From Mucilaginibacter ginsenosidivorax (lineage in GTDB: Bacteria; Bacteroidota; Bacteroidia; Sphingobacteriales; Sphingobacteriaceae): DNA of 64,000 nt. Where the stretch lies: NCBI RefSeq assembly GCF_007971525.1, contig NZ_CP042437.1, positions 2,604,001-2,668,000 of the forward strand, in the 5' to 3' direction. How positions within the stretch are numbered: the stretch's first letter is position 1; each line of letters opens with the position of its first letter. This document shows positions 24,726 to 32,794 of the stretch, piece after piece. The position numbers were made by a program, and so were the translations under genes. The notes below the pieces were generated by a model that did not search any database, had not been told where the DNA came from, and saw only the letters and a program-made list of their open reading frames with translations.

Positions 24726-25145
24726 TTATGGTTTAAATTGAGCCTGTTGAACAGGAAAGCCAGCCTTTGTTAAGCTATCAATGGCGCCAATATTGTAGCC
24801 CAAACTATACCCCAGCGTTGCCAGCGAATCTGCAGCTCTGCCGCTGCGGTTACCAGAATGGCAATACAGGTATATGTGCTTGGTTTTGTCTAACTTTTTT
24901 ACCTGATCGGCAAAATCAGCACCTTTGATATTGATATTGGCCGCATACTTTAAATGCTCCTTGTTATATTCATCCGGGGTGCGTACATCTACCAGGTAGG
25001 CTTTACCCTGCTCTACCTCGGCAAGCAGTTTTTTACTTACTTCGGGTGTTACTATAATTTTAGCCGATTTTTTTTGTACATAAGTTTGAGCCTGTATGCC
25101 TGTAACCGCCAGGAGCAGCAGGATAATGATGTTTAGTTTTTTCAT
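24726..25145 (-). CDS. secreted single-domain rhodanese
   Basis: 139 residues with a signal peptide ending near residue 19 (GIQAQ). One rhodanese domain: LVDVRTPDEYNKEHL at 51-65 and an intact active-site loop with C95 in YLYCHSGNRSGRA. It can therefore form a persulfide, unlike the fused rhodanese at 20174-20905. Such periplasmic proteins move sulfane sulfur from thiosulfate or persulfides. It lies between the SnoaL-like gene and the sulfatases. Confidence 0.92.
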   Translation of the reverse strand: MKKLNIIILLLLAVTGIQAQTYVQKKSAKIIVTPEVSKKLLAEVEQGKAYLVDVRTPDEYNKEHLKYAANINIKGADFADQVKKLDKTKHIYLYCHSGNRSGRAADSLATLGYSLGYNIGAIDSLTKAGFPVQQAQFKP

Positions 25146-25166
25146 AGTATTAATTTAATCCTGATA

Positions 25167-25643
25167 TTATTCGGCATAGCTGGAGCGGAATTTTACGCCC
25201 CAGCGGCCGTTTTCTTTAGTTAATATGTACAATGATTCATAATGCCCTATCAGGCTGCCATCGGCCCGGAAGCGAGAAAACCGGGTATCCACATGCACTT
25301 TATCTGCCGATGCCTGCACAATGTTGCGGTGGTCCCACTGGCTATGGTCCCACCCCGCCTTCTGCAGCTCGCCAAAAACTTTGGCCGAGTCGCGCAAGCC
25401 GGCGTTCTCTAACACCGACATTTTTCCGCCGGCCAGCCGGTAATGCGGAAACTGGTAGGTGGCCTCCCAGCCCTTCAAATCTTTGGCATTAAAGGTGGCC
25501 ATATACTCGTCGAGCACCTGCAACACGGCAGCGCTTACTCTTGGGTCGATGCCATGCGAGCCGCTTTCTATAGGGGCCGCCTGGGCAAATACCCCGCCGG
25601 CAAAGCCTGTCAGCATCAAAAGGATAACAATTACTTTTTTCAT
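25167..25643 (-). CDS. secreted SnoaL/NTF2-like protein
   Basis: 158 residues with a signal peptide ending near residue 20 (VFAQA). The mature part has the cystatin-like cone pattern of SnoaL/NTF2-like proteins: a helical start with VLDEYMATFNAKDLKGWEAT, then YQFPHYRLAGGKM, and a strand-rich end (HYESLYILTKENGRWGVKFR). Some family members are isomerases or hydrolases; others only bind ligands. No catalytic residue can be assigned. Third gene of the sulfatase operon. Confidence 0.78.
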   Translation of the reverse strand: MKKVIVILLMLTGFAGGVFAQAAPIESGSHGIDPRVSAAVLQVLDEYMATFNAKDLKGWEATYQFPHYRLAGGKMSVLENAGLRDSAKVFGELQKAGWDHSQWDHRNIVQASADKVHVDTRFSRFRADGSLIGHYESLYILTKENGRWGVKFRSSYAE

Positions 25644-25653
25644 CGCTATGGTT

Positions 25654-27210
25654 TTATTGCCAGCCAGGGTTTTGGGTGAGTTTGCCGTTGCTATTATCTA
25701 TTTCCTGCTGCGGTATCGGGAACAGGTAAAATTTACCTGCCGCGCCCTTAGTTACATTGGTTTTGCCAACCTTAAGCAAACTTGCTTCAAGTATGCCCTT
25801 GCCCGATGCATCCCTTTCCCTGATCAAATCAAACCAGCGCTGGTACTCAAAAACAAATTCCAGTCTTCGTTCTAAATAAACCGCATTGCGGAAAGATGCC
25901 TGGTCGAGCCCCGAAAGGTCATCAAGGCCGGCACGTTTCCTTACCCGGTTAACAGATGCATAAGCTTTAGCAGTTGGCCCGTTCAGTTCATTCTCTGCTT
26001 CGGCGTGGATCAACAGCACATCCGAAAAACGAATAATTGGCACATTAGCGCCCGATTCGGCTTCGTTGGCAGCAACGCCCGGGTCAAAGTATTTATTAAA
26101 GAAGGGGATGGAATCGTTTGCGATAGTAGCATCATTCAGCTTACCATAGTACAGGTTGGTTGTGGGGCTTTGAAAACGTGTTACAAAGCTTACCCGCTTG
26201 CGTTTATCATTGGCCGGATATAGTTTATAGATACTAAAAAACTTATCTACACCATTCGGTTTGGTGGCATCGGGTACTGAGTAAAACACCACCTGGTCGG
26301 CATAGCTGCCTACCATGCCGGGTATGCCGTTCAGCACCGACCGCGGCGCCTGGTTATTGCCCTGTCCCTGCGAATTTGATTTAAACTGGGCCGAAAAAAT
26401 GTGTTCTTTACCATTTTCAGTTGCCGGTAAAAACACATCGGCATAATTGGTAAATAAATCGTACCCGTACGGGCCGCTTATCACGGCTTCGGCCTGGGTT
26501 ACGGCTTTATCCCATTTACGCTCGGTGAGGTAAACTTTGGCCAGTAATGAATAGGCCGCACCGGCAGTGGCCCTGCCAACGTCGGCACCGGTATAGTTAT
26601 TTGGCAAATCGGTTGCAGCAGCGGCTAAATCGGTTTCTATCTGGGTGTAAACCGTAGCGGCCGCCGTTCTGGGCACCTGCAGATCGGACAAGTTGATAGA
26701 AGTCTGATCGTGAAGTACCAAAGGCACATCGCCATACAAGCGCACCAGGTTAAAATAATACAAAGCCCTTAAAAACTTAGCTTCGGCAACAAGCCTTTTG
26801 TTCAGCGTAGCATCAAATTTGATATCGGGGATGGTATCAATAGCGATGTTGGCTTTTTTAATAGCCGCATAATGCTGTTGCCATATCTGCAAAATACGCA
26901 GGCCCGATGCCGAATGCCCGAGCACGGCCTGTGAACGCACATCGGCATTTGTAGCGCCAGGACCGGGTCCTTCGTCATCACCCATAAAATCCATCCCTGT
27001 ATTAAAAAGGGTGTTGTATGGTGTTTGAACACTGTTTGCGCCTGCATTTAACAACGAGTAAGCAGCTGTAACTGCCGCCACGGCATCGGCCTGGGTTTTA
27101 TAAAACTGGCTTGCCGGTATAAATGATCGCGGATCCTCATTGAGTTTGGCGCAGGATGCAGCGCCAAGAGCGATCAGTAAGATCAGGTATTTAATATTTT
27201 TAGTTTTCAT
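25654..27210 (-). CDS. SusD/RagB family nutrient-binding lipoprotein
   Basis: 518 residues. Lipobox ALGAASC with the lipidated Cys at 20, so it is an outer-membrane surface lipoprotein. The SusD TPR-like N-terminal region (FLRALYYFNLVRLYGDVPLV) and the C-terminal block FEYQRWFDLIR, ending KLTQNPGWQ, are characteristic. It caps the SusC transporter encoded 24 bases upstream and binds the imported ligand. Because the operon has sulfatases and no glycosidases, the ligand may be a sulfated molecule other than a polysaccharide. Confidence 0.95.
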   Translation of the reverse strand: MKTKNIKYLILLIALGAASCAKLNEDPRSFIPASQFYKTQADAVAAVTAAYSLLNAGANSVQTPYNTLFNTGMDFMGDDEGPGPGATNADVRSQAVLGHSASGLRILQIWQQHYAAIKKANIAIDTIPDIKFDATLNKRLVAEAKFLRALYYFNLVRLYGDVPLVLHDQTSINLSDLQVPRTAAATVYTQIETDLAAAATDLPNNYTGADVGRATAGAAYSLLAKVYLTERKWDKAVTQAEAVISGPYGYDLFTNYADVFLPATENGKEHIFSAQFKSNSQGQGNNQAPRSVLNGIPGMVGSYADQVVFYSVPDATKPNGVDKFFSIYKLYPANDKRKRVSFVTRFQSPTTNLYYGKLNDATIANDSIPFFNKYFDPGVAANEAESGANVPIIRFSDVLLIHAEAENELNGPTAKAYASVNRVRKRAGLDDLSGLDQASFRNAVYLERRLEFVFEYQRWFDLIRERDASGKGILEASLLKVGKTNVTKGAAGKFYLFPIPQQEIDNSNGKLTQNPGWQ

Positions 27211-27234
27211 GTTTTAAAAATCAAAAGTTAACCG

Positions 27235-30200
27235 CTACAGGGTGATCCCTATACCTACAATAAACGACTTGTTGTTAGGATACGCCCCATTATCGACACC
27301 CGAGGTAATGGCCGACTGCTCATTACTGCTCACTTCCGGGTCGTACCCGGTATACTTGGTCCAGGTAGCCAGGTTCTGCGCGTTTGCATAGATCCTGATC
27401 TTCTTGATTGGCGAGGTGGAAAGTACCGATTGCGGAAAAGTATAGCCTATACTAAGGCTTTTAAGACGCAGGTACGAGCCATTCTCTACAAACCTGTCGG
27501 ATATGGTTGGCGCCGGATCCTGGAAAGCGCTGTGAACATCGGTATTGGTGTTTGTGGGCGTCCAACGGTTAAGTAAAGTGGTGGTGGCGTTGGTGTAGCC
27601 TGTACCCAGTTCCAATACATTACGTTGTTGGTTATAGATTTTGTTACCGTAGGAACCTTGCAGGAATACGCTTAAGTCGATGCCTTTATAAGAAAAAGTG
27701 TTGGTAATACCCCCTGTAAATTTAGGTTGGGCGTTACCAAGAATTACCCTATCGGCTACTTGTGTAATTTTACCATCGCCATTGATATCCTTATAATTTT
27801 GCCCGCCGGGCGATGTATTGGCCGCGGGTGTAAGCACCGTACCGCCTGCCTGGATTAAGCCATTGGTTTTGTAACCGATAAATGAACCAATGGGCTCACC
27901 AACTTTAAGGATAGAAGGCAGGGAAGAATCCGGAATGAACTGGGTAACACCGTTACCGCCAAGGCTTAATACTTTGTTCCGGTTAACGGCGAATACGAGG
28001 TTGGTATTCCATACAAAACCACCGGTGAGGTTATGCGAGTTGATGCCGATCTCGAAACCTTTATTTTGCACCGAGCCCACATTTTCATATTGTTGTGGAT
28101 TGGTGATGGCCGTATTGGTAATAATGGTAAGGCCGCTTGTTGCAGGCAAGGGCAGGTAAAGCAGCAGGTTGGTTGTTTTTTTGTAATATACATCTGCCGT
28201 TATACTAATGCGGTCTTTAAATAAACCCAGGTCGAAACCAAGATCATACTGAGCGGTTTTTTCCCAGGTTAGGTTGGGGTTGTACAAACTGTTTGGTGCA
28301 AAACCCGCAACAGTGGTATTGCCAAAGTTATAGCGGTAATAACCTAATTGCGAGTATGACTGGTATGCCGGGATATCGCTGTTACCAGTTTGGCCGGCGC
28401 TCAGGCGCAGCTTTAGCTGGCTAATAGCGGTTACGTTTCTAAGGAAATCTTCGCTCGAGGCATTCCAGGCCACCGCTGCCGATGGGAAGGACGCCCACTG
28501 GTGCCCCGGTGCAAATTTTGATGAACCATCGGCACGCAAAGTAAGCGTTAGCAGGTATTTGCTGTTAAAACCATAATTTACCCTGCCCAGGTATGATTTC
28601 AGCGCCCAGGTATTTGACGATGTAGACGGAGCTATGGCGAAGCCGCTTCCTGATATAGAGGTAATACTGCCCGAACCAAGGTTGTTATAAGTATCATAAT
28701 CGCTAACAAAGCCCGATGCGCCATTGATAGAGCCTTCGGCTTTAAATTGTTGCTGCGTAAAACCGGCCAGTACGTTTAGCGAGTGCTTACCGAATTTTTT
28801 ATTGTAGGTAAGCGTATTTTCGTTAAGCCAGTTAAAGGAGTTCAGCGTACCTACTTCACCAAGGCCAGAGTAACCAGATCCCTCGTATACCGATGCAGGC
28901 AGGTAACGGTTTTGTTTATTGTCGATGATATCGATACCTGCTAATACCCTTGCAGTAAGATTTTCGGTAATCCTATAATCGCCGGCTATATTGCCCAAAA
29001 TACGGCTTGTGGTAGTGGTGTTAATTTGGTTATACAGTGTATTGATAGGGTTACCGTAGGTGCCTTCAAATATATTTTTGATAAAGAACGATCCATCGGC
29101 ATTATAAATGGGCGTAGTAGGCGTCATCAACAAAATAGCCGGTACTACACCTGCGGGCGCTATCTGGGCTGTGGTGCGGCTGCCGGTTATAAACGACGAT
29201 ATTTTGAACTTATCATTATAATCGTGCTCAACATTTACGCGGCCCGCAAAACGCGCAAAGTTGGTATTTTGCAATATACCGTCCTGTTTAAAATAGTTGC
29301 CGGAAAAAGCCACCCGTGTTCTTTCGGTACCCGAAAATATTGACAGGCTGTGGTTTTGCGTGTTACCTTTGCGGAAAGCCGCGTCCTGCCAGTCGGTATT
29401 GGCATTATAAGGGTTTAATTGAGCTTCCGTTTGTGTTGCCTTGCCGCTGTTTGTCAAAGCATCGTTTCGCAGTGCTTCCCATTGTGTTGTATTCAACAAC
29501 GGTATGGTTTTAATTACTTGCTGCCTGCCGTAACTGCCATCATAATTAATGGATGATACACCGGCCTTACCTTTTTTTGTTGTGATGATAATAACACCAT
29601 TGGCACCCCGTGTACCATAAATGGCCGTAGCCGAAGCATCCTTTAAAACCTCGATGCTTTCGATGTCAGAGGTGTTAATAGATGCCAACGGGTTGATTTT
29701 AGGGCCATTGGTTACCCCCGCATCCGTTAACGAGTTACTGTTTGACGTTGGAAAACCATCTATTACATACAAAGGTTCGGCAACGGCATTTATGGAGTTA
29801 ACACCACGCACCTGCACGGTTACGCCGGCACCGGGTTGCCCGGTAGCTTGTGTAACCTGGATGCCCGAAACGGCACCCTGCAAAGCCCTATCGAGCGAGG
29901 GAACGGGTTGCTTTAAAGCCAGGGCCGGTACCGAGGCAACCGAACCGGTGATATCCTTACGCTTTTGCGATCCGTAACCTACTACCACAACCTGGTTTAA
30001 CTGGTTTTGGGCATCTTTCAGTTGTATTTCTACAGGGCTGCCATCGGCAATAAACTCTTGTTTTTCGTAACCGGTAAAAGTAATAATGAGTTTGTAAGGG
30101 AATTTTTGCCCGGTTACGAAGCTGAATTTACCTTCAATATCGGTTGCTACCGCGTGTGTGGTACCCTCGATGCGTACTACTGCACCGGGCAGCGGTTCTT

Positions 30201-30324
30201 TGGTAGCACCATCAATAACGCGGCCAACCAGCCTTGAGTTTATTATTGGCTCCGTTTGCTGCGCGAAGGTTACCAACGGGGCCACAATTAGTACTAAGAG
30301 GGCGATTATTAAAGTTTTTTTCAT
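27235..30324 (-). CDS. SusC/RagA family TonB-dependent outer membrane transporter
   Basis: 1029 residues. Signal peptide ends near residue 21 (VTFAQ). A carboxypeptidase-D-regulatory-like domain occupies about 30-110 (LVGRVIDGATKEPLPGAVVR), then the TonB plug with VVVGYGSQKRKDITGSVASV and the IRGVNSINAVAEPLYVIDGF-like SusC signature, and a 22-strand barrel ending FIVGIGITL. There is no STN domain, so it does not signal through an anti-sigma factor. First gene of the sulfatase operon. It imports the SusD-bound ligand with TonB energy. Confidence 0.95.
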   Translation of the reverse strand: MKKTLIIALLVLIVAPLVTFAQQTEPIINSRLVGRVIDGATKEPLPGAVVRIEGTTHAVATDIEGKFSFVTGQKFPYKLIITFTGYEKQEFIADGSPVEIQLKDAQNQLNQVVVVGYGSQKRKDITGSVASVPALALKQPVPSLDRALQGAVSGIQVTQATGQPGAGVTVQVRGVNSINAVAEPLYVIDGFPTSNSNSLTDAGVTNGPKINPLASINTSDIESIEVLKDASATAIYGTRGANGVIIITTKKGKAGVSSINYDGSYGRQQVIKTIPLLNTTQWEALRNDALTNSGKATQTEAQLNPYNANTDWQDAAFRKGNTQNHSLSIFSGTERTRVAFSGNYFKQDGILQNTNFARFAGRVNVEHDYNDKFKISSFITGSRTTAQIAPAGVVPAILLMTPTTPIYNADGSFFIKNIFEGTYGNPINTLYNQINTTTTSRILGNIAGDYRITENLTARVLAGIDIIDNKQNRYLPASVYEGSGYSGLGEVGTLNSFNWLNENTLTYNKKFGKHSLNVLAGFTQQQFKAEGSINGASGFVSDYDTYNNLGSGSITSISGSGFAIAPSTSSNTWALKSYLGRVNYGFNSKYLLTLTLRADGSSKFAPGHQWASFPSAAVAWNASSEDFLRNVTAISQLKLRLSAGQTGNSDIPAYQSYSQLGYYRYNFGNTTVAGFAPNSLYNPNLTWEKTAQYDLGFDLGLFKDRISITADVYYKKTTNLLLYLPLPATSGLTIITNTAITNPQQYENVGSVQNKGFEIGINSHNLTGGFVWNTNLVFAVNRNKVLSLGGNGVTQFIPDSSLPSILKVGEPIGSFIGYKTNGLIQAGGTVLTPAANTSPGGQNYKDINGDGKITQVADRVILGNAQPKFTGGITNTFSYKGIDLSVFLQGSYGNKIYNQQRNVLELGTGYTNATTTLLNRWTPTNTNTDVHSAFQDPAPTISDRFVENGSYLRLKSLSIGYTFPQSVLSTSPIKKIRIYANAQNLATWTKYTGYDPEVSSNEQSAITSGVDNGAYPNNKSFIVGIGITL

Positions 30325-30505
30325 GTCGACAGGTTTTTAAGAGATGAAAAACCGGACGACTGGGTGACCGCGTAAAACGAGGTGTATGAGTGCTGTTGAC
30401 GAAAAATGTGGTCAACTACTTGCAGCATAAAAGATGCCGCGGGCCGGGAAAAAGGCAACGCATAGCCTTTCCCAGCTTTCGCAATATTTTGCATAAATTT
30501 GGATA
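30325..30505 (-). promoter_or_regulatory. SusC leader with hairpins
   Basis: Upstream of the sulfatase-operon SusC. On the minus strand it contains hairpins GTTGAC/GTCAAC (about 30391-30414) and GGGAAAGGC/GCCTTTTTCCC (30446-30473). A 35-codon ORF (30321-30428, minus) ends with a TGA overlapping the susC ATG as ATGA; its reality is uncertain. No exact TAnnTTTG lies on the minus strand here. Confidence 0.35.
30494..30501 (+). promoter_or_regulatory. candidate -7 element of antisense small RNA
   Basis: TAAATTTG is an exact TAnnTTTG match. Transcription would begin about 5-7 bases later, exactly at the base of the long hairpin of the proposed small RNA. No -33 TTTG is seen. Confidence 0.4.
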
Positions 30506-30598
30506 GTTAAAATGACACAATTGAAACAGGCTCAACGCCAATCGATCCCTGTTTCGTTGTTTTAATGACTGGGGAAAGGCTTTGCTTTTCCCCTTTTT
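30506..30598 (+). ncRNA. candidate antisense small RNA in the SusC leader
   Basis: About 92 bases with three agreeing signals: a -7 element just upstream; a long imperfect hairpin, TTAAAA (30507-30512), ACAA (30517-30520) and GAAACAGG (30523-30530) pairing with CCTGTTTC (30548-30555), TTGT (30557-30560) and TTTAA (30561-30565); and a strong terminator at 30571-30598. It is transcribed opposite to SusC from its upstream region. Antisense RNAs of about this size opposite susC leaders (DonS-type) are known in Bacteroides and repress their operons. Resemblance here is of position and architecture only. Whether its 3' side overlaps the SusC transcript depends on where that transcript starts. Confidence 0.5.
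30571..30598 (+). terminator. rho-independent terminator of candidate small RNA
   Basis: GGGGAAAGGC (30571-30580) pairs with GCTTTTCCCC (30584-30593), nine Watson-Crick pairs and one G-T, three-base loop, followed by five T (30594-30598). The T-tract is on the plus strand only, and no plus-strand protein gene lies upstream. Confidence 0.75.
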
Positions 30599-30844
30599 GT
30601 AGTAAGTAATAGTTCTATTTTTTCATGTTCCTTTCTCATTATGCCCGTTAAACAGGCAGATTATTTATTTAAGGGGTATTATTTTTCTTAAGAGCGCCCG
30701 CCCCATCTCACTAATTAGCACTGTATTTTGGGGTCATGCTCCTAAGGCCGGCAACAGCAAGTAACTTGCCGATACTTACACCCATACCAACTCCGCATAG
30801 CTGGCATGGATGTAGCCTTTACCGGCACTAATATTATTCCATTT
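30599..30844. other. gap between candidate sRNA and desaturase-family gene
   Basis: No ORF or RNA gene seen. It should hold the SusC promoter (minus strand) and the 3' end of the upstream operon, but I found neither a clear promoter nor a clear terminator. Confidence 0.4.
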
Positions 30845-31810
30845 TTAAGCTTTTACCGGCTGCAGCCTGAATGAAGCTTCGGCCTGTTCTGTTTCCGGCT
30901 CAGCCAGGGGTTCGGGCCGGTACAACTGGTGTGGCTGTAGCGGAACATCTGCTTTAATCATAGGACCATCTGCAGCAAGCTCGCTTCCGGGTACTTTTGA
31001 TTTAAATATAGGCCAAGCCAGCTGTGCGTACCATTGATCGCCCTCATAATGTGATATGCCGTAAGCTTTAGGGTACTGGCGCGAAATATGGGCTGTACCA
31101 AAAATGATATCCCACAAAAAGAACATGTTACCAAAATTACCTTTGTAGTAGCCCACCCCATCATCGGTAGTAGCCGCGTGGTGTGCGTGGTGCGTTGCCG
31201 GTGTTGATATGGTGCGTTCAAGTATCCAGGCCAATGGATGTAATATTTTGTATTGATAAAACGGCTTATCCCAGGGAATACTTGAGTGTGCCAGTGTGGT
31301 AATGGTACCTTTAATACCTTTAACAACCACAGCCGGGATGCCTAAGCCGAGGTAAACCAAAGCGGTTGTTAAATAAGTTTGCGAAAAGAAAATAGTATAA
31401 ATGATATTTTGCCTGCTGGCCATAGCCATACCCATGTATGACGCAGAGTGGTGCGTACGATGAAAACGCCATAACCATGGCACTTCATGATGCAGGCGGT
31501 GGTACCAGTACTGGGTAAGATCATCGGCCACCGCTATGATAGCGCAGCCCCAGAAAAAAGGCACCCAGCTAAAAGTATCTTTAAAACCCGGTAGTATAGC
31601 AGGCAATACCTTTAGCCCATAATACGCTACCAGCGGCTTTACCACCAGCTTTGGGATGGTAAAACAGGCAATATCCACCCATTTTTCATTCTTGTTCCAG
31701 CGTTTTTTGTAAAGGCCGAATGAAAATTCGAGCACACCGAGTACCAGTACCAAAACGGAAAAACCGTAGCCGTTAAGGTTTTCTATTACTTGTTTTATCT
31801 GTTCAATCAT
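30845..31810 (-). CDS. sterol desaturase / fatty acid hydroxylase family protein
   Basis: 321 residues with several transmembrane helices and the family's histidine clusters: HRLHH near 105-109, HRTHHSASYMG shortly after, and THHAHH near 213-218. Family members are di-iron enzymes hydroxylating or desaturating lipids at the membrane. The C-terminal 40 residues are Pro/Glu-rich and extend beyond the usual core. It is the last gene of a three-gene operon with two tiny membrane proteins, overlapping its neighbour by eight bases. The leader of this operon encodes a polycysteine peptide. A role in modifying a sulfur-containing lipid is conceivable but not shown. Confidence 0.88.
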   Translation of the reverse strand: MIEQIKQVIENLNGYGFSVLVLVLGVLEFSFGLYKKRWNKNEKWVDIACFTIPKLVVKPLVAYYGLKVLPAILPGFKDTFSWVPFFWGCAIIAVADDLTQYWYHRLHHEVPWLWRFHRTHHSASYMGMAMASRQNIIYTIFFSQTYLTTALVYLGLGIPAVVVKGIKGTITTLAHSSIPWDKPFYQYKILHPLAWILERTISTPATHHAHHAATTDDGVGYYKGNFGNMFFLWDIIFGTAHISRQYPKAYGISHYEGDQWYAQLAWPIFKSKVPGSELAADGPMIKADVPLQPHQLYRPEPLAEPETEQAEASFRLQPVKA

Positions 31811-32003
31811 TGCTTTGTGGTTGAGTATTTACAGGTTTGTTCTTAATAGTATTTTGTTCTTTATGCTGTTGCTTTTTCTCCCACGGGCGTTGGCCGGTGA
31901 TATAAAAAGTTGCAAACATGAGCACAATGGGCAGCGCGTAAAGCAGCAGGCTGAGCAACGCGTTTTTTGCTATCCGTATTTTAGTGGCTTGTTCCAGTTT
32001 CAT
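31803..32003 (-). CDS. small single-span membrane protein
   Basis: 66 residues. A basic N-terminus (KLEQATKIRIAKN) precedes one transmembrane segment (about 14-37), followed by a hydrophilic Lys/Gln/Asn-rich tail. I recognise no family. Support for it as a real gene comes from overlaps on both sides, 8 bases with the desaturase-family gene and 23 bases with the next small gene upstream. Confidence 0.6.
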   Translation of the reverse strand: MKLEQATKIRIAKNALLSLLLYALPIVLMFATFYITGQRPWEKKQQHKEQNTIKNKPVNTQPQSND

Positions 32004-32172
32004 AATCGGTTACTTTTGGGTAAGTGGTGAATGCTATTTTAGTTTTTGAGCTTCGCTCCAATAGTTTGCGGGTAAGCCACAGGCCGCCGAAAATGATAAT
32101 GAAAGGTATCAGGGTTACAATGATGCCAACCAATACCTTTTTCCCGAGCAGGGAAACGTCGTTAATGGTCAT
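31981..32172 (-). CDS. small single-span membrane protein
   Basis: 63 residues with one transmembrane segment (about 13-35, VLVGIIVTLIPFIIIFGGLW) and a basic, Tyr/Thr-containing cytoplasmic tail. No family recognised. First structural gene of the operon; overlaps the next small gene by 23 bases. Its start lies 157 bases after the stop of the polycysteine leader ORF. Confidence 0.6.
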   Translation of the reverse strand: MTINDVSLLGKKVLVGIIVTLIPFIIIFGGLWLTRKLLERSSKTKIAFTTYPKVTDYETGTSH

Positions 32173-32328
32173 AATGAAAATATTTAATGGTAAAGTAGCA
32201 CCTGATACCGCACAACGATACTTACGCCGGCACAGGCACCTGTTAGTTAAAAAATGAATTCTGTAGTCAGCGAACCGCGCGTAAAATAACGGGAGCTGGA
32301 GGAAGGATTAAATCCTTAGGATGCTATA

Positions 32329-32424
32329 TCAACAGCTACAACAAGAAATACAACAGCAGGTAAAAGCAATAGCAGCTGATGGGTAATTAGCAAGGCCGTA
32401 TTTGGGTAAAAGATCGGGTTGCAT
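32329..32424 (-). CDS. candidate polycysteine leader peptide (31 aa)
   Basis: An ATG-to-TGA ORF of 31 codons beginning MQPDLLPKYGLANYP and ending FTCCCISCCSC: six cysteines in the last nine residues, with the tract at the very end of the ORF. It starts about 42 bases after the transcription start predicted from TATATTTG at 32472-32479 and ends 157 bases before the first structural gene. Leader peptides with runs of one amino acid usually sense that aminoacyl-tRNA by ribosome stalling; polycysteine leaders are known in mycobacteria. By eye I found no convincing terminator or anti-terminator pair between it and the operon. The underlying DNA is a CAA/ACA-rich simple sequence, so coincidence is possible. 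Confidence 0.45.
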   Translation of the reverse strand: MQPDLLPKYGLANYPSAAIAFTCCCISCCSC

Positions 32425-32471
32425 GGTGGTTGCTTTTAATGATTTAATTGTTTGTGATTTAATTACAGGGG

Positions 32472-32479
32472 CAAATATA
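32472..32479 (-). promoter_or_regulatory. candidate -7 element of the polycysteine-leader operon
   Basis: On the minus strand this reads TATATTTG, an exact TAnnTTTG. Predicted start of transcription is near 32466. No -33 TTTG at the expected spacing. Confidence 0.4.
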
Positions 32480-32794
32480 AAAAAGGATTTGATATATACT
32501 ACTATTTCTATAGAAATTATATAACATAATTTATTTATTTGCGTTTAAGCCATCAAAACCAAGGATATGCCTAAAAATGGCACTACCTTTGGCTAACCGG
32601 CATTTGCTGCTATCAGCCAACTTTTGATGCTGTAATAGCAGCGCGGCCATCCCTCATAATTAATCTTGATTTATAAATTACCAGATAACAGCCATCGTGC
32701 ATAACAGGGACTTTTGACATCCAAAATAGCCTTAAACAAAATTGTTTTTTTTTGGTTATTTTGGTTCACGATATAAAAATAGCCGGCCCCCCTC
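32480..32794. other. intergenic region upstream of the histidine kinase
   Basis: No gene recognised. A plus-strand TACCTTTG at 32584-32591 matches TAnnTTTG and could be the kinase promoter, implying a leader of about 200 bases. A T9 tract lies shortly before the start codon. Evidence is weak. Confidence 0.35.

Noticed and set aside
30325..30844. SAM or other riboswitch in front of the sulfatase operon
   Set aside because: Looked for SAM-I and SAM-II conserved cores on the minus strand; none seen. The structure present fits a plus-strand small RNA better.
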